The notes: generated by a model not told the origin, from the letters alone. DNA of 12,764 bases from Clostridiales bacterium (GCA_018369015.1 JAGZDD010000107.1:1-12764), one strand, 5' to 3'; positions 1 through 7,296 are shown, counted from the stretch's first letter. Translations and numbers: made by a program.

Positions 1-135
1 TGATAAACAGATGGAAGAAGTGAAGCCGGATATGACGGCTATATTGTGTCTGAATATGAAGGCCATGGCACAAAACCGGCAGCCCAGGCTGTGGCGGAAC
101 ATATCGCTATGGAGCGCAGGATTCTGGGAATTTAA
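1..135 (+). pseudogene. 3' end of a sugar phosphate isomerase/epimerase-like gene, frame broken
   Basis: Codons read from position 7 to the TAA at 133-135 give a C-terminus containing GYDGYIVSEYEGHG and ending AMERRILGI. This resembles the last strand and helix of xylose-isomerase-like TIM-barrel proteins (sugar phosphate isomerase/epimerase family), whose members often carry YDGYI-SEYEGH near the C-terminus. The same frame has TGA and TAA at positions 1-6, so it cannot continue upstream. The +2 frame is open from the left edge and reads DKQMEEVK before position 25, which would join well to AGYDGY if one base were missing near 23-25. I infer a one-base deletion, or a sequencing error, in an otherwise normal gene that begins outside the window. 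The family call rests on a short stretch and is moderate. Confidence 0.45.
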
Positions 136-204
136 GCGCAGATGCTTTTGCAGTACTTCCGGGTTCACGGGGCAACTGTAAACATATACTGCTTGCTTTG
201 TAAG

Positions 205-280
205 ACTCTGATACAGTAACCTGTTTCGGTCTGCGCCGCAAAACTCTGATATAGTAACTTACTTCGGCCTGCGCCGGATT
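205..280. repeat. Two tandem copies of a 38-bp degenerate repeat
   Basis: Copy 1 is 205-242 and copy 2 is 243-280, both starting ACTCTGATA. By eye 30 of 38 positions agree. Each copy contains a TTCGG-C-TGCGCCG core that resembles the TTCGGTCGGCGC core of the repeats at the right end of the window. No coding or RNA gene function is apparent. Confidence 0.7.
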
Positions 281-298
281 TTCATTAAATATAGTGGT

Positions 299-336
299 AA
301 CATTTGACGGGCGCTTTCGGGCGCCCGTTAAATGTT
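299..336 (-). terminator. Long hairpin downstream of the Rpn-family gene
   Basis: Positions 299-314 and 321-336 form a 16-bp stem with one G-U pair and a 6-nt loop; the inner part is GC-rich (ACGGGCGC/GCGCCCGT). It begins 10 bases past the stop codon of the minus-strand gene, the position of a transcription terminator. The sequence beyond it on the minus strand (ACCACTATATTT) is only weakly U-rich, so it may act as a factor-assisted terminator or a 3' stability hairpin. Confidence 0.55.
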
Positions 337-346
337 GCCTGGCAGC

Positions 347-1345
347 TCAATGAACCTTCCCCTGGATTAAGCTTATGTATTCTTTCTGCTGAGTATTTGG
401 AATTTTAAGCAGCTCCATAGCCTTATCTGCGGTGAGATTCATAGTTTCCATGAGATTGATAATTAATGCTATCTGTCCTTTAATAAAGCCATCCTTTCTG
501 CCGGCTTCTAAGCCGGCTGCGCGTCCGACCTCAAGGCCCTCGTCATAAATATCCTGTAATGCGTCGCCCATATTAACATCCCCTTCCTTTTCTGGTGAAT
601 CAATATCAAATTTGTAATGCGTACAGGCCCGGATCACCATAGCAGCATTTTTGTCTATGGCCGAAAACCTGGGATTACCTTTAACTAATGCCTGGATTTG
701 TTTCTTATCCCTGGAATATTTTATGAAACTCAAAACTTCCCGAAGGTTGGTTTTAAATTTTTTCATGTTTTCTTCTGTAATGTCTGATGGCGCAATTAAA
801 TGGATTTTGTAATTCTCGACCATGGATAGCAGCTTTGGGTCTTCTAGGGTGAGCATTTCGTGAAGCTGAGTTGGACCATCCCATTTATCCGGTGAGAGAA
901 GAAGAATGGCAGTAATCACTGGAATCAGCCGGTCTTCTTTGTACCATCCGCTTAAGTACTCTCCCCGGCTCCGGCCTTGATGCTCCTTATCCGCGCGATG
1001 CTTCCGCTCCATATCCCTGATCTGCCTGTCATAGGCAAGAGCATCATATAACATTGCCCGTACGGGCATTACATAAGAAATGTCCGTCTGTTCTTCAACT
1101 CCAAGTAAAAGATATGCGGCGTGGCCATCTGTCATAGCGGTACAGGATTTATATATATCCCGGAATCTTTGCAGGGAAATATTTGAATTATGTTTGTCTA
1201 AGCTGGCTGTGACAGACGAATCCAGAGATTGAAGCTGTTCCGGTTTTAGTGTTGGACTGCCGTCGTAAAGAAGATAGTTAAAAAGATCGGCAAAGACGGC
1301 GTTATCCTGAATATACTGTTTGGCAATAATATCTGATTGGCCCAT
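347..1345 (-). CDS. Rpn/YhgA-like PD-(D/E)XK nuclease (annotated as putative transposase in many genomes)
   Basis: The 332-aa protein resembles the Rpn family (recombination-promoting nuclease/putative transposase, YhgA-like) frequent in Lachnospiraceae. Family-like segments are an N-terminal AVFADLFNYLL block with D20 (residues 17-26), YLLLGVEEQTDI (78-89) and MPVRAMLYDAL (93-103), an IPVIT strand followed by WDGPTQLHEML (141-165), and FIKYSRD (207-213). D20, E84/E85 and Q86 are plausible PD-(D/E)XK core residues, but I cannot prove the assignment. The C-terminal region has a G-rich helical repeat (GLEVGRAAGLEAGRKDG, 270-286), also common in these proteins. The start is supported by AGGAGG (complement of 1356-1361) 10 nt upstream. 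Biochemically studied Rpn proteins are DNA endonucleases that promote RecA-independent recombination; whether this one is active is inference. It is monocistronic. No terminal repeats marking a transposon were seen. Confidence 0.82.
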   Translation of the reverse strand: MGQSDIIAKQYIQDNAVFADLFNYLLYDGSPTLKPEQLQSLDSSVTASLDKHNSNISLQRFRDIYKSCTAMTDGHAAYLLLGVEEQTDISYVMPVRAMLYDALAYDRQIRDMERKHRADKEHQGRSRGEYLSGWYKEDRLIPVITAILLLSPDKWDGPTQLHEMLTLEDPKLLSMVENYKIHLIAPSDITEENMKKFKTNLREVLSFIKYSRDKKQIQALVKGNPRFSAIDKNAAMVIRACTHYKFDIDSPEKEGDVNMGDALQDIYDEGLEVGRAAGLEAGRKDGFIKGQIALIINLMETMNLTADKAMELLKIPNTQQKEYISLIQGKVH

Positions 1346-1363
1346 ATATACGAAACCTCCTAT

Positions 1364-1392
1364 ATTTTATCATGTTTGAGAAATAGATTCAA
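1364..1392 (-). promoter_or_regulatory. Sigma-A-like promoter of the Rpn-family gene
   Basis: On the minus strand TTGAAT (complement of 1387-1392) is followed after 17 nt by TAAAAT (complement of 1364-1369), close to the TTGACA-N17-TATAAT consensus. A caveat is that the predicted start point, near 1357, falls inside the Shine-Dalgarno sequence at 1356-1361, so either initiation starts slightly earlier or the true promoter lies elsewhere. Confidence 0.4.
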
Positions 1393-1805
1393 TGAAGTTA
1401 ATGAAAATGCATATTATAGTTATCTCTTTTGCACGGTTGCTCGCATTGCTGCAAACACTAGCTGATTGCAGTGTGAGAATATCATCCGAATATAACCAAT
1501 AACCATATACTTTGAAGGGATTTTATAGAAGAATATTATAGAAACTTTCATGCCGCCTGCGCGATCTGCCGCAAGCGGAGAATCCTGAAGAGCAAGATTC
1601 TTTCTTCCGTGTTAAAAATTAAGATATAACTATTGTATATGTAAAATCATTGCTGTTCAACTATAAAATATCGCAAATTTCGACACAGTTGTTCGTGCTG
1701 ATTTCCGAAAGCAACAAACCACTTTGATTTACCGCACATGTATGTCTAATATATCTAAAATTATATGGAATATTTGCAATGTTTTTGATTAAAAATTATA
1801 TATAA
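1393..1805. other. AT-rich non-coding stretch between divergent genes
   Basis: No convincing reading frame or RNA gene is visible. It is AT-rich except for a short GC patch at about 1549-1577 (CCGCCTGCGCG...CCGCAAGCGG). Just after that patch AGAATC and GATTCT (about 1580-1601) could pair as a weak hairpin. The AT-rich 1740-1805 section leads into the palindrome upstream of the transporter operon and probably serves as upstream regulatory DNA. Confidence 0.5.
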
Positions 1806-1821
1806 TATGACATATGTCATA
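1806..1821. promoter_or_regulatory. Perfect 16-bp palindrome, candidate Crp/Fnr-family operator
   Basis: TATGACATATGTCATA is an exact inverted repeat with half-site TATGACAT. Crp/Fnr-family dimers bind palindromes of this size and general form (TGTGA-N6-TCACA for Crp, TTGAT-N4-ATCAA for Fnr). Its centre, 1813.5, lies about 42 bp upstream of the start point predicted from the extended -10 at 1841-1849, the class II activator position. A YeiL-like Crp/Fnr regulator is encoded at the far end of the operon. That this regulator binds here is inference. Confidence 0.6.
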
Positions 1822-1840
1822 ACTTAGAGTGTTCTTCCTA

Positions 1841-1849
1841 TGCTAAAAT
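1841..1849 (+). promoter_or_regulatory. Extended -10 element of the transporter operon
   Basis: TGCTAAAAT fits the extended -10 pattern TGnTATAAT with one mismatch in the hexamer (1844-1849). No recognisable -35 lies 16-18 bp upstream (1821-1827 is AACTTA-like), as expected for a promoter that depends on an activator bound next to RNA polymerase. The predicted start is near 1856, giving a leader of about 173 nt. TATAAT at 1801-1806 is an alternative -10 but lacks a -35 at proper spacing. Confidence 0.45.
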
Positions 1850-1866
1850 ACATTTGTAACGTATTT

Positions 1867-1952
1867 GCGCAGCGGCACTGCGCTTGAAGGCTGCTGCTTT
1901 GCGCGATACGCCTGAAGGGCGATCGCTGCGCTTGCACGATCGGGCAGCAGGC
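1867..1952. repeat. GC-rich structured intergenic repeat in the operon leader
   Basis: This GC-rich block sits in AT-rich DNA. GCGCAG (1867-1872) pairs with CTGCGC (1878-1883); CTGCTGC (1891-1897) pairs with GCAGCAG (1944-1950); two CGATCG palindromes lie at 1920-1925 and 1936-1941. GCGCGATACGCC at 1901 and GCTTGCACG at 1930 recur at 8782 and 8811 with the same 29-bp offset, showing a dispersed repeat family. If transcription starts near 1856, the repeat is part of the mRNA leader. Confidence 0.65.
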
Positions 1953-2028
1953 ATAGTTAAAGGACAGGCAGCTTTGAAACTGTTTTAAAGTATTTTATCG
2001 CTGCCTTAAAGTAATGGAGGAATGGTAT

Positions 2029-3198
2029 ATGAAGACTAAAATGACGAAATGGATGAGCATTTGTATGACAGGTATGCTGGCGGTATCTATGCTGGCAGGA
2101 TGCGGGGGGGGTACAGCGGTAAATAACCCCTCCGGTCCGGAAAGTGCAAAGGACGGTTCTGCCGCAAAGGAAGCGTCCGGGGATAAGAGCGGCGCAAAAT
2201 ACAGTTTTGCCGGAGACATTGTCGGGCAGGGAGCGCAGGCCTTGGACGATATTGTGTCCGAAGAAGAGTATTTATTTAATGCAATGGGCTGTGATTTTAA
2301 AATTTATAACGATAATTTTACAGCAGATACCCAGGGAACTAATATCCAGACAATGGCTTCGGCGGGCTATGACGGCCTTATGGTTTTTGGCTGGAACGCC
2401 ACTTTGTATACAACTATTTCCAATACGGCAGGAGAAGCGCAGGTGCCTTTTGTATTTTTCGACCAGATTCCCACAGATGAAGCCATTATTTCCCAACTGG
2501 AATCCAATGAATATTATGTTGGCAGCGTAGGCGTTGATAACTATGCCCTTGGTGCGAATATGGCAGAGCGGATGCTTGAGGACGGTATAACAAAGGCTGT
2601 TTTACTTGGAGGCTCTGTTGGCGATGTGGTCCACGACGCCAGAGATAAAGGTTTTACGGAAGCTTTTGAGGCTGGCGGGGGAGAAATTTTGGCAAAAACA
2701 AGATGTACCGACCCGGCCGAAGCGACGACGAAAGAAGACGATATGATTTCTGGCAATCCCGACGCCCAGGCGACCTATTGTCTGACCGGAGATTATGCCA
2801 TCGCGGCGATTGCTGCCCTGGAAAATCACCCGGGAACAAATATGGAGCTTTATTGTTCCGATGTGACGACAGAGGCGGCCGGGTACATTAAAGACGGCAA
2901 AATTGCCTGCGGCGACGGAGGCTCTAAAATTGCGACGGTGATTGCGGCGGCGCTGCTTTATAATTATGCTGATGGAAATATCATCCGTGATGAAAATGGA
3001 AAGGCTCCGAATTTTTCTAATATTGTTTCATTTGAAGTTAATGCAGATAACGCGCAGGATTACGTTGATACATTTCTTACCGGACATCCGGTCGGGGAAG
3101 ATGATGTCCGCGCGATGATTGCCAAAGATGTTACCTACGATACCTTTGCAGACTATATTGCCAATTTTAGTCTGGACAGTGTATTAAAGCGTGATTAA
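2029..3198 (+). CDS. Lipoprotein substrate-binding protein of a sugar-type (CUT2-like) ABC importer
   Basis: This 389-aa protein captures the ligand outside the membrane for the importer encoded downstream. It has a lipoprotein signal peptide: basic N-terminus, hydrophobic stretch 9-23 and lipobox LAGC with the lipidated cysteine at C25, then a Gly/Ser/Ala/Lys-rich linker to about residue 50. The rest fits a periplasmic-binding-protein type I fold (Peripla_BP_4, as in RbsB); recognisable parts are the MASAGYDGLMVFGWN segment, the FVFFDQIP strand and the YYVGSVGVDNYALGANMAERM segment. The ATG at 2029 is preferred over an in-frame ATG at 2014 because GGAGG (2016-2020) lies 8 nt before it and the signal peptide then begins directly. 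A run of eight G (2104-2111) follows the lipobox cysteine codon. It is the first operon gene. The ligand is unknown; CUT2-type importers also carry non-sugars. Confidence 0.88.
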   Translation: MKTKMTKWMSICMTGMLAVSMLAGCGGGTAVNNPSGPESAKDGSAAKEASGDKSGAKYSFAGDIVGQGAQALDDIVSEEEYLFNAMGCDFKIYNDNFTADTQGTNIQTMASAGYDGLMVFGWNATLYTTISNTAGEAQVPFVFFDQIPTDEAIISQLESNEYYVGSVGVDNYALGANMAERMLEDGITKAVLLGGSVGDVVHDARDKGFTEAFEAGGGEILAKTRCTDPAEATTKEDDMISGNPDAQATYCLTGDYAIAAIAALENHPGTNMELYCSDVTTEAAGYIKDGKIACGDGGSKIATVIAAALLYNYADGNIIRDENGKAPNFSNIVSFEVNADNAQDYVDTFLTGHPVGEDDVRAMIAKDVTYDTFADYIANFSLDSVLKRD

Positions 3199-3238
3199 AG
3201 AAGTTTTTGATACACTCCGGGAAAATGAGGTGACAGCT

Positions 3239-4195
3239 TTGAATGATAAAAAGAAAAATACAATTTTGCTTGGGCTTATTGTCCTGGTGATTGCCATTGT
3301 CTGCATTGTATTTAATGCATGTTTCGAGGGGCGTTTCCTGTCAAAGGATAATTTGAATATCCTTGTATCCCATGCCATTATTCCCACATTTACAGCGTGG
3401 GGCATGTGCTTTGTTTTTGCCTGTGATTACACGGATATGTCAATTGGGTCAATTCTTATCTTAGCCGCAAACATGGCGGGGATTTTAGGCTCTACGGCTC
3501 TGGGTTATCCGGGCATTGTCATCGGCGGCATCGCGACGGGCATGGCATTAATGACTATAAATTTTCTGATTTTTGTATACACAAAAATTCCGTCATGGAT
3601 TGCCGGTATTGGCATGGCCATGGTGTATGAATCCATTGCCTTTTTTTACTCAAGCCAACAGCTTGCTAAAGGCTCCACGATCGCACAGCTTACAAGCGAA
3701 ATGCGAAAGCTTGCCAGGCCGCCGTATATTTACATTATTTTCGCGCTGGGGCTTGTTGCGGCTTATATCATTTATAACCGTACGGAAATCGGGCTTAATA
3801 TCCGGGCGCTTGGAAATGGTGTGAAGCTTTCAGAATCCATGGGAATTAAAACGGCCAAAACAATTATCGGCGTAGGGCTGATATGCGGCTTTTTTGTGGG
3901 CTGCTCTGCCTTTTTGAATGAAAGCTACAGCGCGCGTATTAACGCCAAAACCGGGCTTACAAGCCTTTCCATGATTTTTCAGCCAATGGCGGCTTATATG
4001 CTTGCCCAGGTTCTTCATACGAAAATAAATATTATTATCGGCATACCGCTGTGTTCTCTTTTTGTTTATGGAATATTCAATATGCTGACATTTTTAGGCG
4101 TTCCTTCGGGAACGCTCCAGGAGGCTGTCCTGGGAGTTATTGTTATTGTGTTTGGTATTCTTGCACAGCGTAAAGAGACAAAGGTGGTGAAATAA
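3239..4195 (+). CDS. ABC importer permease 1 (RbsC-like, BPD_transp_2 family)
   Basis: This is an integral membrane subunit forming half of the transport channel. The 318-aa protein has a short basic N-terminus (MNDKKKN), then repeated hydrophobic segments consistent with the 8-10 helices of the family. The loop CDYTDMSIGS (62-71) corresponds to the family's G-DLSVGS signature, and EIGLNIRALGNG (183-194) followed by SMGI (200-203) corresponds to the cytoplasmic ATPase-contact loop. I chose the TTG at 3239 because GAGGTGA (3227-3233) sits just upstream. The longer in-frame GTG at 3191 overlaps the previous gene's stop and lacks a ribosome binding site. The stop TAA shares its last base with the ATG of the ATPase gene, suggesting translational coupling. 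The protein differs clearly in sequence from permease 2, so a heterodimeric channel is likely. Confidence 0.85.
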   Translation: MNDKKKNTILLGLIVLVIAIVCIVFNACFEGRFLSKDNLNILVSHAIIPTFTAWGMCFVFACDYTDMSIGSILILAANMAGILGSTALGYPGIVIGGIATGMALMTINFLIFVYTKIPSWIAGIGMAMVYESIAFFYSSQQLAKGSTIAQLTSEMRKLARPPYIYIIFALGLVAAYIIYNRTEIGLNIRALGNGVKLSESMGIKTAKTIIGVGLICGFFVGCSAFLNESYSARINAKTGLTSLSMIFQPMAAYMLAQVLHTKINIIIGIPLCSLFVYGIFNMLTFLGVPSGTLQEAVLGVIVIVFGILAQRKETKVVK

Positions 4196-5709
4196 TGGCT
4201 GATAAAGGAAATATTTTGGAGATCCGGGGCTTATGCAAATATTTTGGCTCTACGATTGCCAATGATCATATTGATTTTGACTTAAAACGAGGAGAAGTGC
4301 GCGGACTGGCCGGGGAAAATGGTTCTGGAAAATCTACGCTTTTGCAGCAGATTGCGGGCATTTATATTAAGGATGAAGGAACTATGACCTTAAACGGGGA
4401 AGACTACAGTCCGAAAAATCCCGTAGATGCGATACATAAAAAAGTTGGAATTGTTGTACAGGAACTTGGCGTTTTAAATAACCTGCCCGCAGGCGTAAAT
4501 GTGTTTTCTGGACGGATGAAAAGGTTTGCCCGTTTCGGCGTCATTGATATGAAACGGGTATACCGGGAAGCCTCGGCATTATTTGATAAGTATGGTCTAA
4601 TGAAAGTACCGCTGCATCAAATGTGCAGCCAGATGTCCATTGAATCCAGGAAAATGGTGGAGCTGGCCAGGGCGCTTTCCGGCGACCCGGATATATTGAT
4701 ATTGGACGAGGTGACGCAATCCTTATCCCAGAATAACCGGGATATGCTTTACCGCCTCATTGAGCAGTTGAAAAATGAGGGGAAGACGCTCATTATTATT
4801 ACCCATGACCTGGAAGAAATGCTGGAAATTTGCGATTCAATTTCAGTGCTTAGGGATGGGAAGCTGATCACAACAAAGGACAGTGCCTGCCTTACGACCG
4901 ATGAAGTGAAAAGGCTCATGGTCGGGCGGGAGGTCAGCAATGAATACTACCGTACCGATAAGACGGCTTCCTATAAGGAGGAGGTTGTTCTTAAGGCTTG
5001 GGATCTTAGTGTGCCGGGGAAGATTGAGGATGTATCCTTTGAGCTTCATAAGGGCGAGATTCTTGGGTTTTGCGGCCTGAGCGATTCCGGGATCCATGAG
5101 GTCGGGAAAGCTATTTTTGCCATTTCCCAGCACAGGAAAGGAAGGGTAGAATTAAAAAGCAGCGCAGGGAATATTTCAGTACACAGTATACACGGTGCGG
5201 TTGCCAACGGCATGGCTTATGTGCCGAAAGACCGCGACGGCGAAGCGCTGATGATGCAGGATTCTATTGTAAGTAACTTTGTCCTGCCTTCATTAAATGA
5301 ACTTCAGGGAAAGGGGATTTTTTTAAATCCTAAGAAACTTAATCAAATGGCTCTTCATGGAACCCGGGAATTTCATGTCAAATGCAGCGGCATAAAACAG
5401 AAAATGAGCGGGCTTTCGGGAGGGAATAAGCAGAAAGTAAATCTGGGGCGCTGGCTATTAAAGGATTTAAGCGTTTTAGTTCTTGATTGTCCAACCCGCG
5501 GTGTGGATGTGAGTGTCAAGGCATATATTTACCATGTTATGGAACAGGCCAGGAAGAATGGGCTGGCGATGATCCTTATTTCGGACGAGCTTGCGGAGGT
5601 GCTTGGAATGGCCGACCGCCTGATTGTTATGAAAAACGGGCATATACAGGGTGAATTTATGCGGGGAGAGAATTTTACTCAGGAAGCATTGATTGAGGTG
5701 ATGGTATGA
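4195..5709 (+). CDS. Double-domain sugar-type ABC ATPase (RbsA/MglA-like)
   Basis: The 504-aa protein has two fused nucleotide-binding domains, the usual length for RbsA/MglA, and powers the importer at the inner membrane face. Domain 1 (about 5-240) has a full Walker A (GENGSGKST, 40-48, K46) and Walker B with catalytic glutamate (ILILDE, 167-172, E172), but its signature region reads MSIESRK (147-153) instead of LSGGQ-like. Domain 2 (about 260-500) has a canonical LSGGNKQ (407-413), a P-loop region without Lys/Ser (GFCGLSDSGIHE, 291-302) and Walker B LVLDCPTRGVDV with Cys432 where the catalytic Glu normally sits. Because ABC sites form between Walker motifs of one domain and the signature of the other, one complete and one degenerate site are expected. 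RbsA-type proteins commonly have degenerate second P-loops; the Cys and the ESR signature are the more notable features. The start overlaps the previous stop, the end overlaps the next start (ATGA). Confidence 0.92.
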   Translation: MADKGNILEIRGLCKYFGSTIANDHIDFDLKRGEVRGLAGENGSGKSTLLQQIAGIYIKDEGTMTLNGEDYSPKNPVDAIHKKVGIVVQELGVLNNLPAGVNVFSGRMKRFARFGVIDMKRVYREASALFDKYGLMKVPLHQMCSQMSIESRKMVELARALSGDPDILILDEVTQSLSQNNRDMLYRLIEQLKNEGKTLIIITHDLEEMLEICDSISVLRDGKLITTKDSACLTTDEVKRLMVGREVSNEYYRTDKTASYKEEVVLKAWDLSVPGKIEDVSFELHKGEILGFCGLSDSGIHEVGKAIFAISQHRKGRVELKSSAGNISVHSIHGAVANGMAYVPKDRDGEALMMQDSIVSNFVLPSLNELQGKGIFLNPKKLNQMALHGTREFHVKCSGIKQKMSGLSGGNKQKVNLGRWLLKDLSVLVLDCPTRGVDVSVKAYIYHVMEQARKNGLAMILISDELAEVLGMADRLIVMKNGHIQGEFMRGENFTQEALIEVMV

Positions 5710-6689
5710 TCGAAAAGAAAATTGAAATGAATAAGCTGGTGCCTGTGATTTCCCTGGTTGTTATGCTGCTGGCATTTACTGTGCTTACCGGAGGAACAAT
5801 GCTGTCCTTTTACAATATCCGTATGCTTATGGATCAGACGGTCGTCCTGATGATTGCCTGCTGCGGCACGATTTTCGTTATTTCTCTTGGAAGCGTAGAC
5901 CTGTCCGTTGGCGTTGTCTGCGGATTTTCGGCGGTGATCGGCGATCTCGTTTACCGGATGACTGGAAGTACGCTGTTAATGCTGCTGACCTGCGTTATTG
6001 TCGGCGCCATTGCCGGAATGGTGACGGGATTTTTGATCAGTAAATGCAAGCTGCCTTCATTTATGTGTACGCTTGCGCTGCTGATTGGGCTAAGAGGGAT
6101 TATTAATTATATCCAGAGCATTGTCGGTATTAATTATGCCAGCCCGCAGCTTATGAATCTTCAAAAGGAATGGATTAAATTGCCGCTGCTGATTGTGATT
6201 ATCGCCATATCCTGGTACGTTTTCGGATATACAAAATTTGGAAGAAACTGCCGGGCCATTGGCGAAAATGAGATTGTGGCAAAATATGTAGGAATTAAAG
6301 TAACGAAAACGAAAATCGTATGTTACATGATTTCCGGTTTTACTGCGGCGCTGGCGGGAATTTTTACAATGGCGCGGCTGGGAGGCACGAGTACGACTAT
6401 GGGAACCAATTTTGAGATGAAGGTGCTCATTGCGATTTATGTGGGCGGCGTCCTTGTACGCGGCGGCGCGACGGCTCGATCTTACAAGGTGATTATTGGC
6501 GCCTTTGTCGTAATGATTATTGAAAATGGGTTAAAGCTCATGGGCTATGCCTCCGCTGAGATTAACGAAGTGACCCAGGGCATTTTGCTTATGGTTATTT
6601 TGTTCCTCACAATGTATTTTGAAAACCATGAGGGGCAAAGAAGAAAGAAAATGGGAGGAAACGAAGTTGACAACAGAACAGAAAATTGA
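5706..6689 (+). CDS. ABC importer permease 2 (RbsC-like, BPD_transp_2 family)
   Basis: This is the second membrane subunit of the importer, 327 aa, with many hydrophobic helices. The family loop ISLGSVDLSVG (59-69) is nearly canonical, as is the cytoplasmic coupling loop FGRNCRAIGEN (178-188) followed by VGI (195-197). The ATG at 5706 overlaps the ATPase stop codon in an ATGA arrangement, indicating coupled translation. The C-terminus is a hydrophilic tail (from about 305) that overlaps the beginning of the next gene by 23 nt. Two distinct permeases flanking one fused ATPase suggest a heterodimeric pore rather than the homodimer of RbsC. Confidence 0.88.
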   Translation: MIEKKIEMNKLVPVISLVVMLLAFTVLTGGTMLSFYNIRMLMDQTVVLMIACCGTIFVISLGSVDLSVGVVCGFSAVIGDLVYRMTGSTLLMLLTCVIVGAIAGMVTGFLISKCKLPSFMCTLALLIGLRGIINYIQSIVGINYASPQLMNLQKEWIKLPLLIVIIAISWYVFGYTKFGRNCRAIGENEIVAKYVGIKVTKTKIVCYMISGFTAALAGIFTMARLGGTSTTMGTNFEMKVLIAIYVGGVLVRGGATARSYKVIIGAFVVMIIENGLKLMGYASAEINEVTQGILLMVILFLTMYFENHEGQRRKKMGGNEVDNRTEN

Positions 6690-7296
6690 GCGGTTATGGG
6701 ACCGCCATGAAATTGAAAATTTAATGGGAAGATATGCGCTGTATCACTGCGCGAGGGAGCATGAAAAAACCTTTGAGCTGTTTGCCGACAGGGAAGACAT
6801 TTCCCTGTCCTGCGGAGATATGGGCGTGTACCGGGGAAGAGAAGGGGTAAAAGCCTTTTTCGTGGACTGGCATTACAATCTGGAAATGGCGCCGGAAGGA
6901 GCTTTTAACGAGCACCTGCTCACAAGCCCGGTTATTGAGATTGCCGAGGATGGCGCTACCGCCTATGCCGTATGGATTTCACCGGGAGCGGAAACCCGCC
7001 ATGTCGCCCCGGACGGCAGGCTGGAAGCGATTTGGATCTGGGGAAAATATGGCGTGGATTTTATTAAAGAAAATGGCCAGTGGAAATTCTGGCATTTTAC
7101 CATTACCCAGGATTTTATGTGCGATTACCATCATTCCTGGGTCGAGTGCGAAAAGGAGCATGGCCCGAAGGTGATGAACAATGGTATGCCGCAAAGCAGC
7201 GGCCCCTGCGGCTGGGAGGACGGCTATACGCAAAAAATTGTGAAAACAATGGTACCGCCAATGCCAGAGCCGTATAAAACACGGGAGGATCAGTAA
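6667..7296 (+). CDS. SnoaL-like (NTF2-fold) protein, paralogue 1
   Basis: The 209-aa protein matches the pattern of SnoaL-like/NTF2-superfamily domains: an N-terminal helix (KIERLWDRHEIENLMGRY, about 6-23), a strand-rich core and a tryptophan-rich final strand. The superfamily includes polyketide cyclases, ketosteroid isomerase and the bile acid dehydratase BaiE, with a cone-shaped active-site pocket; the reaction here is unknown. Motifs shared with the next gene are WISPG (103-107), ETR (109-111), WGKY (125-128), FWHF (141-144), CDYH (152-155), W158 and PP-PEPY (197-203). About 55 residues after the fold's last strand are extra relative to minimal members. No signal peptide is seen, so it is probably cytoplasmic. 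The TTG at 6667 is chosen because GGGAGG (6653-6658) lies 8 nt upstream and the helix then begins at once; an ATG at 6619 lies deep within permease 2. Confidence 0.8.
   Translation: MTTEQKIERLWDRHEIENLMGRYALYHCAREHEKTFELFADREDISLSCGDMGVYRGREGVKAFFVDWHYNLEMAPEGAFNEHLLTSPVIEIAEDGATAYAVWISPGAETRHVAPDGRLEAIWIWGKYGVDFIKENGQWKFWHFTITQDFMCDYHHSWVECEKEHGPKVMNNGMPQSSGPCGWEDGYTQKIVKTMVPPMPEPYKTREDQ

Noticed and set aside
299..1345. Rpn-family gene as part of an intact transposable element
   Set aside because: No terminal inverted repeats or target-site duplication bracket it; the hairpin at 299-336 is a single self-complementary structure, not paired with a copy on the other side.
1774..1806. Promoter with TTGCAA and TATAAT upstream of the palindrome
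   Set aside because: The gap between hexamers is 21 bp, too long for sigma-A; TTGATT at 1785 is too close. It remains only an alternative -10.
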